A stretch of 64,000 nucleotides of DNA from the NCBI GenBank assembly GCA_035048495.1, contig CM068546.1:11972435-12036434 (forward strand), in the 5' to 3' direction. This document shows positions 23,679 to 33,525 of the stretch, one piece after another. The notes under the pieces were generated by a model. It saw only the letters and a program-made list of their open reading frames with translations, did no database searches and was not told the origin of the DNA. A program made the translations under genes and the position numbers. Source of the stretch: Euptelea pleiosperma (Eukaryota > Streptophyta > Magnoliopsida > Ranunculales > Eupteleaceae). Positions within the stretch are counted from its first letter, which is position 1. Each line of letters begins with the position of its first letter.

Positions 23679-25649
23679 TCAAACTTCTTGCGTCACAATT
23701 GCAGCAGCAACCACCACCTCTTCAGGCTTCATAGAACAGAAGAGATTCAAAACATCAGCATGTCTACGGATGTAGGCTGGACATTTAGAAAGACAATCGT
23801 GCGCCTCGTTGTACCGGCCAGCCTTGAAAAATGCTTCAAACATGCGGATAAACACAGATGTAGATGGGAATTTCTTCACAGTCATGGCTTTTAAAAGACT
23901 CATAGCATCGTCCCCAGTCCCAGATTTGGAAATGTGTTCAATAAATGGATTCAAGAAAGGTGGAAACCCATGATTCTTCATCAACCCAAGAAGACTCAAA
24001 GCCTCTTTAAGACTTCCTTGAACCAATAATTTCTCTATCAACATTTTGTACGTCGTATGCCAAGGCCGTAATTGATTTCTGTTGACCATCTCAGAAAGAA
24101 ACTTGCACGCATCTTCCGCCCTGTTCTTATGGCAAAACCCATTCACCAGTACTTCAAAAGCATAACCAGCATCTGTGGCCCCATTTTTTTCTACCATCTT
24201 TTGGAAATAAGAAGATGCCTCATCTACATTACCAGCTATACACAGTCCTTGAATCAAAGATGTCCGTATTTTAATATCTGGACTACGCCCAGGTGCTTCC
24301 ATCTCATCCAAAATCTCACTCGCTTCATCTAGTCTCCCATCTTTACTAAGCTGGAAGATAACTTCACTGTAAACAGCATCATTAGCTACAAATCCACCAT
24401 TCTCCATGGCCTTCAGAATCTTATTGCATTCCTGCAATTTACCGACACTGATTAATGATTTGAGAACCCCATCAAAGGTAGACTTCTTCAAGACATTCCC
24501 ACCCTCCGTAAAAATCGTCACGACTCTAGAAAACAGATCCATATCTAAGTCTTTACCAACAACAATTTTCCGCAAGAGAAACATACAGTCCTGAACCGGA
24601 GGCTTATTTACACCACCCATCATGAACTCATACAAATCCACAGCATCCTTAATCATTCTCCTCTTATAAAAGTGCCCCATGACCTTAACATATGTCTCCA
24701 CCTCCATTTCACTTCCAGCTTCCTTCATTTCATCAACAACACGCCAAAACTTCTCAATGCAATCTTCTCGGCTCAAAACTTTAACGATGGCATTGTAAGT
24801 CTGCTTGTTGTGTTTAAAAGAAGGGTTTTCCTCAACCCACCAGAAGAACATCAAAGCTTTCATCGGATGCACACTAAGATTATCCAGTACCATCACAACT
24901 GAATCGCTGGACCAACTAATATTCAAATCTCCTAATCTCTTTTGGACGTCTTCACCCCACTCAGCTTCTCTAATTACCTTGCAAACCGTCGAACATAACC
25001 TCTCAATAGAATTCTCCCCAGATTTTGACGTGAAAATTTCCTTCAACTTTTCTAAATCCCCTACCATTTCTTCCTTCTCAAAATTCTCCAAAACCTCAAT
25101 GTACGTGCCCTTAGAAACTCCATAACCTTTCTTCTTCATAATCTCAACCAAATCCCAAAACTCCTTAACATGATCTTTCCTACCCAAAATCCTCAACATC
25201 AAGTTATACGATTTCGAACTCAACTTCTCATTCTCCATCTCCGAAACCCAATTGAAAAACCTCTGGGCAACTTCCAGGTTGTCTTTGAGATTCTGCAACA
25301 TCGTTAACACCATTTCGTAGCTTATCGAGGCACCAATCAACTCTAACTCGTTTTTAATTGCCTCAGAAGTGCTTGGTTTAGAGAAAATCTCAGTCAAGAC
25401 AACATGATCGTGATCCTTGTGTTCTAAAGCTGCTTCAGATGAAAAGCTACGAGTTCTAGGGTTTCTCATATACGAATCGAATGCGAATAAACCGTTTCCA
25501 TGAGCATCTCGACTAAGAAATGAAGAGAAATAATACGATTTTTGAGGATCTAGCTTTCTTACTTGGAGATGCAGAGACTGGATTCTCGAACTGTGGATTG
25601 AAGATCGAGTAACACTGCGGAGAAGAAGCAATCTCCATGGGTTTCTCAT
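23679..25649 (-). CDS. P-class PPR protein, probably mitochondrial
   Basis: A single uninterrupted 656-aa frame without introns, as is usual for plant PPR genes. The first 70 residues are rich in Arg, Ser and Leu with few acidic residues (MRNPWRLLLLRSVTRSSIHS), resembling a mitochondrial presequence. From about residue 110 on, helical pairs of roughly 35 residues repeat, for example around TYNAIVKVLSREDCIEKFW and VNGFCHKNRAEDACKFLSEM. No E or DYW editing tail is present, so it is P-class. Such proteins bind organelle RNA and influence its stability, splicing or translation. It recalls the At3g02490/At5g15980 group, but I could not verify this. The last seven codons and the stop (23679-23703) lie inside the duplicated segment shared with RPN2 intron 1, so the native C-terminus may have been replaced. 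Confidence 0.93.
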   Translation of the reverse strand: MRNPWRLLLLRSVTRSSIHSSRIQSLHLQVRKLDPQKSYYFSSFLSRDAHGNGLFAFDSYMRNPRTRSFSSEAALEHKDHDHVVLTEIFSKPSTSEAIKNELELIGASISYEMVLTMLQNLKDNLEVAQRFFNWVSEMENEKLSSKSYNLMLRILGRKDHVKEFWDLVEIMKKKGYGVSKGTYIEVLENFEKEEMVGDLEKLKEIFTSKSGENSIERLCSTVCKVIREAEWGEDVQKRLGDLNISWSSDSVVMVLDNLSVHPMKALMFFWWVEENPSFKHNKQTYNAIVKVLSREDCIEKFWRVVDEMKEAGSEMEVETYVKVMGHFYKRRMIKDAVDLYEFMMGGVNKPPVQDCMFLLRKIVVGKDLDMDLFSRVVTIFTEGGNVLKKSTFDGVLKSLISVGKLQECNKILKAMENGGFVANDAVYSEVIFQLSKDGRLDEASEILDEMEAPGRSPDIKIRTSLIQGLCIAGNVDEASSYFQKMVEKNGATDAGYAFEVLVNGFCHKNRAEDACKFLSEMVNRNQLRPWHTTYKMLIEKLLVQGSLKEALSLLGLMKNHGFPPFLNPFIEHISKSGTGDDAMSLLKAMTVKKFPSTSVFIRMFEAFFKAGRYNEAHDCLSKCPAYIRRHADVLNLFCSMKPEEVVVAAAIVTQEV

Positions 25650-25851
25650 CTCTTCTGCTAGGGTTTTTAAGAGATATACTAGGGGTTTTGTTTTCGTTCT
25701 TGAAGAGAAAAGTGAGGTGGTGACTTGAGAGGAATTAGGATTAAGGTTTTAGAATCGGTTTAAGCCCATTGCAGTTCGGCATCTGATGTTTTAGGAGATA
25801 AAAAGCTGACCACGAGTAAAACTTTGCTGGCTGTCATCGGCCTCAGCCCCC

Positions 25852-27278
25852 GGGAAAACATTCGATGACTGAAGTCCCCTCCTAAAATCGCTACACGGGC
25901 CTGTAGTTAACTCACCAAACCAACTTAAGTTAAGAAAATTTATTTTTGGAAAACAAAAACAAGAATGAAAGTTTTCCCCAAAACCAAAAAATAGAATTTT
26001 TCTCCAAAACAGAGAACCATCTCCTCCGTTTGAAGAGGACAAACTGAGGTTCTCTCCCTCTTTCTCTTCCATTTCAAAAATGGAGAGTTTTTGGGGAAAA
26101 ACTTCCATACTCGTTGAACCAAAGAAAACGAAGAGAATGAGACGAGTTCTCTCCGTTTCTCTCCAGCCCCTCTCATTCGTTCCAAGAAGAAGAACTGACG
26201 GTATGTTTCTCCTCCCTATTCTTTCTCTCTTTTTTTCTCTCTCTCTCCCAAATGTATTTAATTGTTAATGGTTTAGGGTTTTCCCATAGAAGTTAAGAGA
26301 GAGTTTGTTAAAAAATATTTAATTTAGGGATTGTTCTTGAACTAGGCTATGGTTTTAGGGTTTTATACGAAAATGAATGGTTTGCTAAGATTTTAGGTTT
26401 AGGTGTTTCTTAACTTTTTGTGAATTTAGGTTTAGTTTATAGTGTTTTAAGATTTGGTTTCCTATTTTTTTCCTTTTATGAACAACATTTTAAGGTTTTT
26501 CGTTATATAATTTAGGGTATCAATCTCATCTCTCTTTTCTCAAAGACGTGGTTGAGCAAAATTGATCTACAACAGTTATATGAGCCACGTGGAACAATGA
26601 CCGTATAGATGTTTGGCGCTTATCACAGGCCAAATATAAACCTATTGCATTGAATTTGTCTTTTATCTTGATTTGAATGGCTATGATTTTTGAGCTTTTC
26701 TATGAAAATGAAGGGTTTGTTTAAATTTAGATTTGGATTTAGATTTAGATTTTTAAGTTACAATTATCTTACGATTTGTCTAGAGCTATGTTTATGTGGA
26801 CAGTGAGAAATATTGTGGATACAGGATAAACTGTTGTCTGCACAATTCACCAACTTGTTCAAATTTTAGCTTTTGTTTGTTGGAAGACTGTTACATGTAT
26901 GATTGTCATATTTTATCTGGTACATATTCTCAACAGCTATGATACACAGATACTTCAACATGCCCAGCATACCTGTATCCACACTATGTGGTACCAACAC
27001 TGGTACTGGATGGAGACTTGCACCTTATATTTTTCTTTACAATCTTACCATTGGTTATTTTTGTTAACTTGTGACGACTTCTCCATTTTTTTTGTCAGTA
27101 AAAATCTATAAACGATATATCATAACAATAGTATGTGGCATCACTTAATACTAACTTTAGTACTTGATGAAGCAACTACAACTACAAGATGTGTGTAACT
27201 CTTCTAAGTCACCTGTGTGACAAGGACACTCCATTTTCTACGAATTTTCCATATCAGACACCGTCTCATATTCACATG
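25852..27278 (+). repeat. Left arm of the long inverted repeat
   Basis: Matches the reverse complement of 33526-34977 across about 1.4 kb, with scattered substitutions and small indels. Examples are TTTCCCCAAAACC near 25975 and the MWYQHWYWMETCTLYF-encoding stretch near 26985. The homology stops abruptly after TCATATTCACATG. Chance open frames within it appear in both arms and are not genes. Confidence 0.9.
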
Positions 27279-27560
27279 TTGGACACATGCTAACAAACTT
27301 TTTCAAACAAACTTAATTTATGCGAATATTTTGTTTCAGCTACTATTTATATATTTATAAAATTTTCATGCATATCAGCATACCTAAATACATTCCTACT
27401 ATATTTTATACTTAACATGAATTTAAGTATTTTAAAAAACATATCTCTTAACTTATGAGATAGACAATACGAACGTGTCAGCATATCGGAGTCAGTGTGT
27501 CTGACACTGTATCAGTGTCAAGACACCGACACAAATGTCCGTGTCTTTGTTAGATAGCAA
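27230..27560. repeat. GTGTC/GACAC-rich repeat straddling the left-arm border
   Basis: Runs from ACAAGGACACTCCATTTTC to GACACCGACACAAATG and GTCCGTGTCTTTGTT, giving weakly inverted ends. Part of it lies in the arm, and its counterpart at 33526-33600 is truncated. The element may therefore have been broken when the arm ended. Confidence 0.55.
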
Positions 27561-27837
27561 GTCACTACCTTTCCCATAAGCATGTTTTAACCAAATGTAA
27601 CCATCTATCTGTTAGTGAACCAGACTTCGGCTGTCCTACTTCAACTCAAACTCCAACTGACGGAGACGGACACATGTATATATGTCTTTGTAAGTTTCTT
27701 CCTTATTAAAAAGGCAAATTGTATGCCCTTTTTAGTTTCTATCAGTGATTACCATATATTTCTATATTACAAAAGCTCTATCGCCTTGCAATCCTTCTTG
27801 TTTTCAGTTAGCATGTTCACAAAAAGAGCGTAGCCAA

Positions 27838-28170
27838 GATTAGGATGTTAAGATAGATAAATGGAATGGAAAGATAAAATCAGAAATAAGTGCATGCATC
27901 AGCAAGAATATAGGAAAGAATTAATTGAAATGGTTTGGTCATGTCTGACAAAGACCAATGACAACATAAGTGAGAAGGAACACATAAGTTGAATGATCTT
28001 AAAGCATGAGATGGAGATCAAAAAGGATGTAAATTGAAGGGTTGAGAAATATTTGAAGAGACTTGTGTTAATAGAATATATGCTCTTGACATAACTGATG
28101 GAGGGACAAGTTCCACGTTGCTGACCCAAATAGTTGGGATAAGGCCCTGACAGCGATGAGGATTGGCGCT
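27838..28170 (+). pseudogene. RTE-type LINE C-terminal relic
   Basis: Translation gives the WFGHV signature (about 27925), followed after frame breaks by FHVADPNSWDKAL (about 28112). This matches the end of plant RTE-clade LINE polyproteins (LRWFGHVQRRP ... RIHVADP type). Several stops and shifts are present. No reverse transcriptase is attached. Confidence 0.6.
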
Positions 28171-28581
28171 ATTCCAAATGGTTTGGTCACAGTTACGATA
28201 TATCATAACAGTAGTATATTTTTCTTTACAATCTTACCTCAGTATGATTTTTGAGCTATGCTGCATATAAGACATGATACACTGATTAAGGATGTCAAAT
28301 CTGCAAGTAACATATAGCAGACACTATCCAATGAGGATGATGGACCACAGACTTATCATATATTTTCCTTTCATCTTATGTTGTCTTTGTAGATTAAATC
28401 ATTAACTTTCACCTTATGCAAATTTCTGAACTTTGTAGACACTATCCTTTCATCTTATGCAAATTTCTGAACTTTAAAATTTTCACGCACGTACACAATA
28501 TGATGTAAAGATGAATGAAATCATTAACTTTTTTTGCTCTTAATTATTGATGTGCATTTTTTTAATATGTTTCTTTTAGCA

Positions 28582-29365
28582 ATGGGTAGAGCCCGTAAAA
28601 ATGTTGCGTCGACCTCTAGAATAGCTGAGCATCTTCCTCCCACGGCTTCTAATAGGAGAAGACGTGTGTCACAACAAGAACCCATTGAAGATCATGATGT
28701 TGAGGCTGTACAGCCTACAGAAGAAGAAGAACAAGAACAAGCAGAACAAGAAGAAGCTGTACACCTGAACTCCGTGGACATCCTATTAGCAATCCTACAG
28801 ATATCCTATTAGCAATCCTACGGATTGTGTGAGTGGATACCTTGAATGGTTCTAGAAGAGAACTCACAAGTGGGTCCAGAACCCTGCAAATAGAATTGGT
28901 TTTACTCAGATGGTTCGGTCTGCAGCTACAATTACAGGAGAAGGGGATTCCGATTGGGTAAGAATATAATATATACATAATATTTTGGTTTTATTGCTTT
29001 GAAATAACTTATGATTTTCATTGTATAACAATGTTTATGTGATGCAGCGACGAAGACAAGACATGGCAAGAGAACTATTGAAGACATCGATCGAGTTGGG
29101 CAAAGATCAAGATATCGATACCATACTGTAGAGGGAACAACATATTTACGAAATTTTAGGAGCGAGTACTCTTATAATATTGCAAAGTTCAGTAGCTGGT
29201 ACAAGTCGAGGTGGGGGTCAGAGTTCAGATCGAGGTAGCGATTTGAGTCCGAGTCGAGGTCGGAGTTCGATTCGAGGTCAAAGTCCATGTCATACTCGAG
29301 GCCGAGGGCGGGGTCGAAGTCGGAGTCGGAGTCGGAGTCGGAGTCAGAGTAGAGGTCGTGCTTGA
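28582..29365 (+). CDS. Two-exon gene or gene relic inside the 9.1-kb element, unidentified
   Basis: ATG at 28582 follows a TTTCTTTTAG acceptor-like site. The frame encodes MGRARKNVASTSRIAEHLPP and then an acidic, glutamine-rich stretch. A 20-bp direct repeat (ATCCTATTAGCAATCCTAC, twice at 28779-28819) shifts the frame. The continuation in another frame (FTQMVRSAATITGEGDSDW) ends at a GTAAGA donor (28957). It resumes at 29048 (RRRQDMARELLKTSIELGKD), passes a stop and ends in an arginine-serine repeat tail (GRGRSRSRSRSRSQSRGRA, stop at 29363-29365). It looks like a decayed element-encoded or captured gene. No transposase catalytic motif is visible. Confidence 0.35.
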
Positions 29366-29629
29366 TAGAAGAAGCACGACATTGCAAATTTTTTTGTTTA
29401 AAATGAAATATTTTGTTATGTTCAATGAAAAACATTTCTATATTTAAAAAATTGAAGATCCATGTTCTCATCATGGTTGATGTCCAAGATAGTTCTTTAT
29501 CTTAATTAGCAGTTATGTTTTTCAGATTCAGATTAAATCTAAATGGATGAACTTTTGCCAACTTTAAGAAATTTAGTAACTGCTATAAGATTGTTCCATT
29601 GATTGAATCATTTGGATTTTTAGCAGGGA

Positions 29630-30315
29630 AGTAATGTTCGAACATAGAAGTCAGAACAATCAATTTAAACCTATGATTTTTTCTTGTTCAGACTTTTAAG
29701 TTCGAACAATATATCATTTTTCGGACTTAGTCATCTGAACAGAGAAGTACTGTTCAGACTTAAAAGTCCGAACCTCAATTTAAAGTTATGGTTTACTGTT
29801 CAGACTTAAAAGTTTGTGTTCAGACTATCCCCGAACAAAGAAATATTGTGACTTAATAGTTCGAACCTCAAATTAAAGTTATTTTTGTTGTTTAGACATT
29901 TAAGTCTGAACAATACATCTGTATTCAGATTTATGCGCCCGAACAAAGAAAATGTGTTCAGACTTTAAAGTCCGAACCTGAATTTAAAGTTGTGGTATGT
30001 TTTTTGTTGTTCAGACTTGTAAGGCTGAACAATACATCCTTGTTCATACTTATAAAGCCGAACAGAGAAAAATTATTCAAACTTAAAAGTCCGAACCTCA
30101 ATTTAAAGCTGTCTTTTGCTTTTTAGACTTGTAAGTCTGAACAATACATCCTTGTTCATACTTATCCCCCCGAACAGAGAAACATTGTTCAGACTTAAAA
30201 GTCCGACTGTCACAAACCTGTAATTTTTTTAGTCTTAACAATACATCCGTGTTCAGACTTATCCATCAGAATAGAGAAATATTGTTCAGACTTAAAAGTC
30301 CGACAGTTACTATAA
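29630..30315. repeat. Tandem array of palindromic TTCAGACTT...AAGTCTGAA units
   Basis: Units of roughly 118 bp repeat about five times with drift. Each contains inverted motifs such as GTTCAGACTTGTAAGTCTGA and TGTTCAGACTTAAAAGTCCG, with a CCTCAATTTAAAGTT spacer. Anchor copies lie near 29754, 29950, 30070, 30188 and 30283. Unlike ordinary satellites, each unit is built of small hairpins. A single related palindrome occurs in the element at 16014-16950. Confidence 0.85.
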
Positions 30316-30670
30316 ACCTGTGATTTGTTAGATTTTTTCCCCATGTCATTGTTGAGTAAACTTATGCCTCATTACCATATCATTTGCATAAACAACTTAT
30401 AACGTTCATAACTAAATCATGACCTCATTCACCCGTTCTCTGGTTTGGATCTACATAGTTAAGTTGATATACTAACAACAATCAGAATCATCTCTTCAGT
30501 TAGCCATAGCCCCAAAACTTGCAACAATCAAATTATCCTAATCATTTGGACAATACAAATTTAATAATGCTCAATGAAAAGTGTAGCTAAGTTTGTACAA
30601 ACAAACAATATTCAAATAATACATTGAAAAATTATTACAAATCAAATGTTTGAAAAGAATATTATAACTA

Positions 30671-30960
30671 TTACAAAATAGCCGAAGCTTCTCTTTTAGC
30701 TTTCTTTGTTTTTTGAAATGAGGATGTTCCATTTATCCTCTGTGAGCCCAATTTATGAGCAGCAGGTTTGGCCCCTCAAACTCGACCAACAGACCACGGT
30801 TTGGCCTTAGTTGTTGGTGGGGGAGCAACAATGGCTACCTACAAACTTCGTCATCGTCATGTTGTGATGCTGACTTCACATTCAGGGTTTCTAGAGGTCG
30901 TCTTTGGAGCAGGAGTAGGTGCAGAAATAGAACCCCACAGGTCATCATTTTCATCCTTCG
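30671..30960 (-). pseudogene. Captured fragment resembling the C-terminus of a plant SCY1-like (SCYL1/CTEXP) kinase
   Basis: One minus frame gives DENDDLWGSISAPTP, then after stops VAIVAPPPTTKAKPWSVGR, and then GAKPAAHKLGSQRINGTSS, with a terminal lysine-rich tail and stop at 30673-30671. From memory, plant SCYL1-type pseudokinases end in a DPWAAIAAPPPTT...KPAAPKLGAQRINRTSS pattern. The identity is therefore plausible but unchecked. In-frame stops show it is dead. It lies inside the 9.1-kb Mutator-like element, as expected for a captured host gene piece. Confidence 0.5.
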
Positions 30961-31391
30961 CTACCTTCACGTTGCTTAGAATTTCTCAATGTCAAGACCT
31001 TTTGGGTGAAGAAACCTATAGTGAAGAAACCAAACCTCAAAATATTATTAGGGTTTTCAAACATGCAAGTAAAAGTGGGAGGGAACAAAACGAAAAAACT
31101 AAAAATGATAAGTAAACCCTTCTTTCTCACTTTTAACATATTCATCAAGTAATTAATTTGTATCAACTTCTTACAAGTGGGTCTTGAAGTATTTTTTTTT
31201 CCCAGACACTAATGTCATGAGAAGTATACCAACTATATGACCTCATTTTCTATCAATAACAATATGTACCCACTTCCAACTATCCCACTTGTTTATCGAC
31301 AAAAAAATATATGTACCCACTTGTTTATCGACGAAAAAAATATATAATATGCATCCACTTCCAAAGATAACTTATACAAAATGAGTACTAA

Positions 31392-32137
31392 TCAAGAGAC
31401 ACATCCAACAAATGACCAGTCTGGATCTTTTGCATCCATGCCAAAATGTGTGCCTACATCAATCCCTGTAAATAAATATTAGAATTCAAGTTAATTAGAT
31501 ACACATATATAATGAATCTTAATCTCATTTTCCATAGAGGGAGTATTATGACTAACCATGCCTATGGTGTTAATGGTCCAAAAAACTCTAGTCTACGTGC
31601 GGGAAACTGTTGCTTCAATGTTTTTGATAAGTTAGGTGTGGAAGGCTGCAGAGTTAGAAGGCCCTCAGTACCCTACATAATTATTGGGTTCATCATTCAA
31701 CTTATTTGAACATGACTATCAACTAGTGTGTAAAATATGGACAATGCTAAAAAATACAAACCTGAGTGCAAGTAAATGGATAAACATATAGCATGAATAA
31801 TATATTTGAAACTGGGCCACAAGAGAGACTTTGAATGTTAGAAGCCCTTGGGAAGCCTTCGATATTCATTGGTGCACTCAGTCCACCTGTTCTTAATCCA
31901 TACACTGTGTTATCAGTGCCATCAACCAATCCCTAATTATCCAATTTAATTAGTCAATAAGTTGATGAATGAAACACGATAATCAACACAAACAAGGTCC
32001 TTAAATTTTAGGTGCATGTTTAAGGTCCAACCTGGGTGTAATGTGGCATGTTTGAAGATCCAACCGGATGAACAAGGTGTCGTAGGTTGTCGAATGTCAT
32101 GGGCAAGGAGGACTGGCCATTATGTCCCTTACTACCT
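31392..32137 (-). pseudogene. Captured multi-exon gene fragment, unidentified
   Basis: Four minus-strand blocks look like exons. (a) About 32137-32032, after TCTTTCAG, contains LPMTFDNLRHLVHPVGSSN. (b) About 31932-31760 contains VYGLRTGGLSAPMNIEGF. (c) Starting at 31672 after TATGTAG, it contains GTEGLLTLQPSTPNLSKTL. (d) 31465-31392, after TTTACAG, contains GTHFGMDAKDPDWSFVGC and ends in TGA. Blocks a and b end in CAG/GTT donor-like sites. The phases are not fully resolved and I do not recognise the family. Confidence 0.4.
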
Positions 32138-32224
32138 GAAAGACATTAATATAATATATTAGCAAAAAGATACATGGTAACACATGGCCCACAATAAAAT
32201 AGAATTTACTTAATAAACTAACCA

Positions 32225-32795
32225 TTTCACATTTGAATCTATATAACAAAACAGGGAAGTTGTCTCCCCACTTATACCCCCTCTTATATGTTTCAACAAA
32301 GAAGAGCCGAGATCTTATCCCCCAAATGGACAGTGGATCTTAGCCACTCACACCTGATTTTGGCAAATGATTTGACGGGGAGTGCCGAGGGCATGGGCCA
32401 CCCACTATCAATATAACAAGTGACTGTGGTTTTCTTATACCCCATCTTATCTTATATCGCTTCAATAATGAGTGGCTGAGATCCACTATGCTTCAGCCAT
32501 TATAATGGAAAAAATGGTAACGCCCCAGTCCGTTACACCGTTTGAGTGCCGAAGGCACCCAATTTTTGCAAACGCTTTTGTTGGAGAGTGCTGTGGGCAT
32601 GGGCCATTTACATATATAACAAAACACATGGTTATCTCCCTACTTATACCTCCTCTTATAAGCATCAACAAAGAAGGGCCGAGATCTAATCCTCCCCCAA
32701 ATAGATGGTGGATCTCCACCACTCACCTAATTTTGGTAAATTCTTTGTCGAGGAGTGCCCATGGCACGGGGCACCCACTAGTAAGTATACAAAGC
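32225..32795. repeat. Dispersed repeat, copies 2 and 3 (relatives of 1108-1490)
   Basis: Two adjacent units share TTGTCTCCCCACTTATACCCC and a GCCGAGATCTTATCCCCCAAAT core, with a GGGGAGTGCCGAGGGCATGG end. They are inverted relative to 1108-1490. They lie within the core of the 9.1-kb element. Confidence 0.5.
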
Positions 32796-32854
32796 AAGAC
32801 AACCCTAAAATGTTGGTCAAGAAGATAAAAAAAAAAATATTAAATAAGAAACCC

Positions 32855-33475
32855 ATGTAAGACACCATAAGCTAAACCTAAATTCTCAAAAAATTAACAA
32901 ACCCTCTACCTAAAACCCTAAAACCATAGCCTAGCTAAATCCTCATACCCAAATTGAAAATTCTTCACAAACCCTCTCTTTACTTCCATGGGAAAACCCT
33001 AAACCATAAACAAAGAAACACATTTGGGAGAGAAAAGAGAGAGAAATAATGGGTAGGAGAAACGTACCTAAAAGTGTCAAAATCTCCATTTTCTTCGTGC
33101 AAGAGATGGTGACTCATTCTCGGGTTCTTCGTCTTCGAATGAATGAGAGGGGTTGGAGAGAAACGAAGCGAAATCGTCTCTCATCTTTGGTTCAACGAGA
33201 CTTTCTCTTTGGTTCAACAAGAGAGGGAGCATTTTCAAAACAGAGGTTTAATTTGGATTTCTGGTTTTCAGAGAAAGGGAGAGAAGAAAACCTCAGTTAC
33301 CTCAATTCATTTTTTTCGAACGGAGTTCTCTACTGTTTCTAGGGAAATCTTTCCTTCTTGTTTTTGTTTTAATAAATTTTCTCAACTTGAGTTGGTTTGG
33401 TGAGTTAACTACAGACACGTGTCGCAATTTTATGAGGGGGGACTTCAAGCCATCGAATGTTTTCTCGACACTAGC
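32855..33475 (+). repeat. Extra copy of the 9.1-kb element's right terminus
   Basis: About 620 bp align in the same orientation with 34360-34977, from ACACCATAAGCTAAACCTAAAT to CCATCGAATGTTTTCTC. It lies just inside the right arm. Either a second element of this family is nested here or the end was duplicated internally. Confidence 0.7.
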
Positions 33476-33525
33476 TGGTGTTTGTCAGCAAAAGTCGGAG
33501 AGGAGATAGTACTCGCCCGAGAAAA

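Larger units (their letters stand above)
15800..23703. repeat. Segmental duplication, copy A (next to PPR; pairs with 48735-53539)
   Basis: Direct, same-orientation homology to 48735-53539. Shared blocks include TGGGTTTGGCTACAAGGTAAATT, the CAGATAAATTGAATATTGAT region near 19440/49260, the RPN2 exon-2 sequence, and the 3' flank and last 25 bp of the PPR coding sequence. Copy A is 7.9 kb. After subtracting four later insertions and their target duplications (about 3.1 kb) it is close to the 4.8 kb of copy B. The right border is sharp, at ACAATTGCA (23703 here, 53539 there). The left border is near a Tourist-like MITE end. Confidence 0.92.

Noticed and set aside
26899..27111. MIVIFYLVHILNSYD small protein, also at 33656-33904 on the minus strand
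   Set aside because: It occurs twice only because both lie in the long inverted repeat, and the two copies differ in length and end.
29172..29474. Minus-strand serine/aspartate-repeat frame
   Set aside because: Antisense shadow of the arginine-serine repeat coded on the plus strand.
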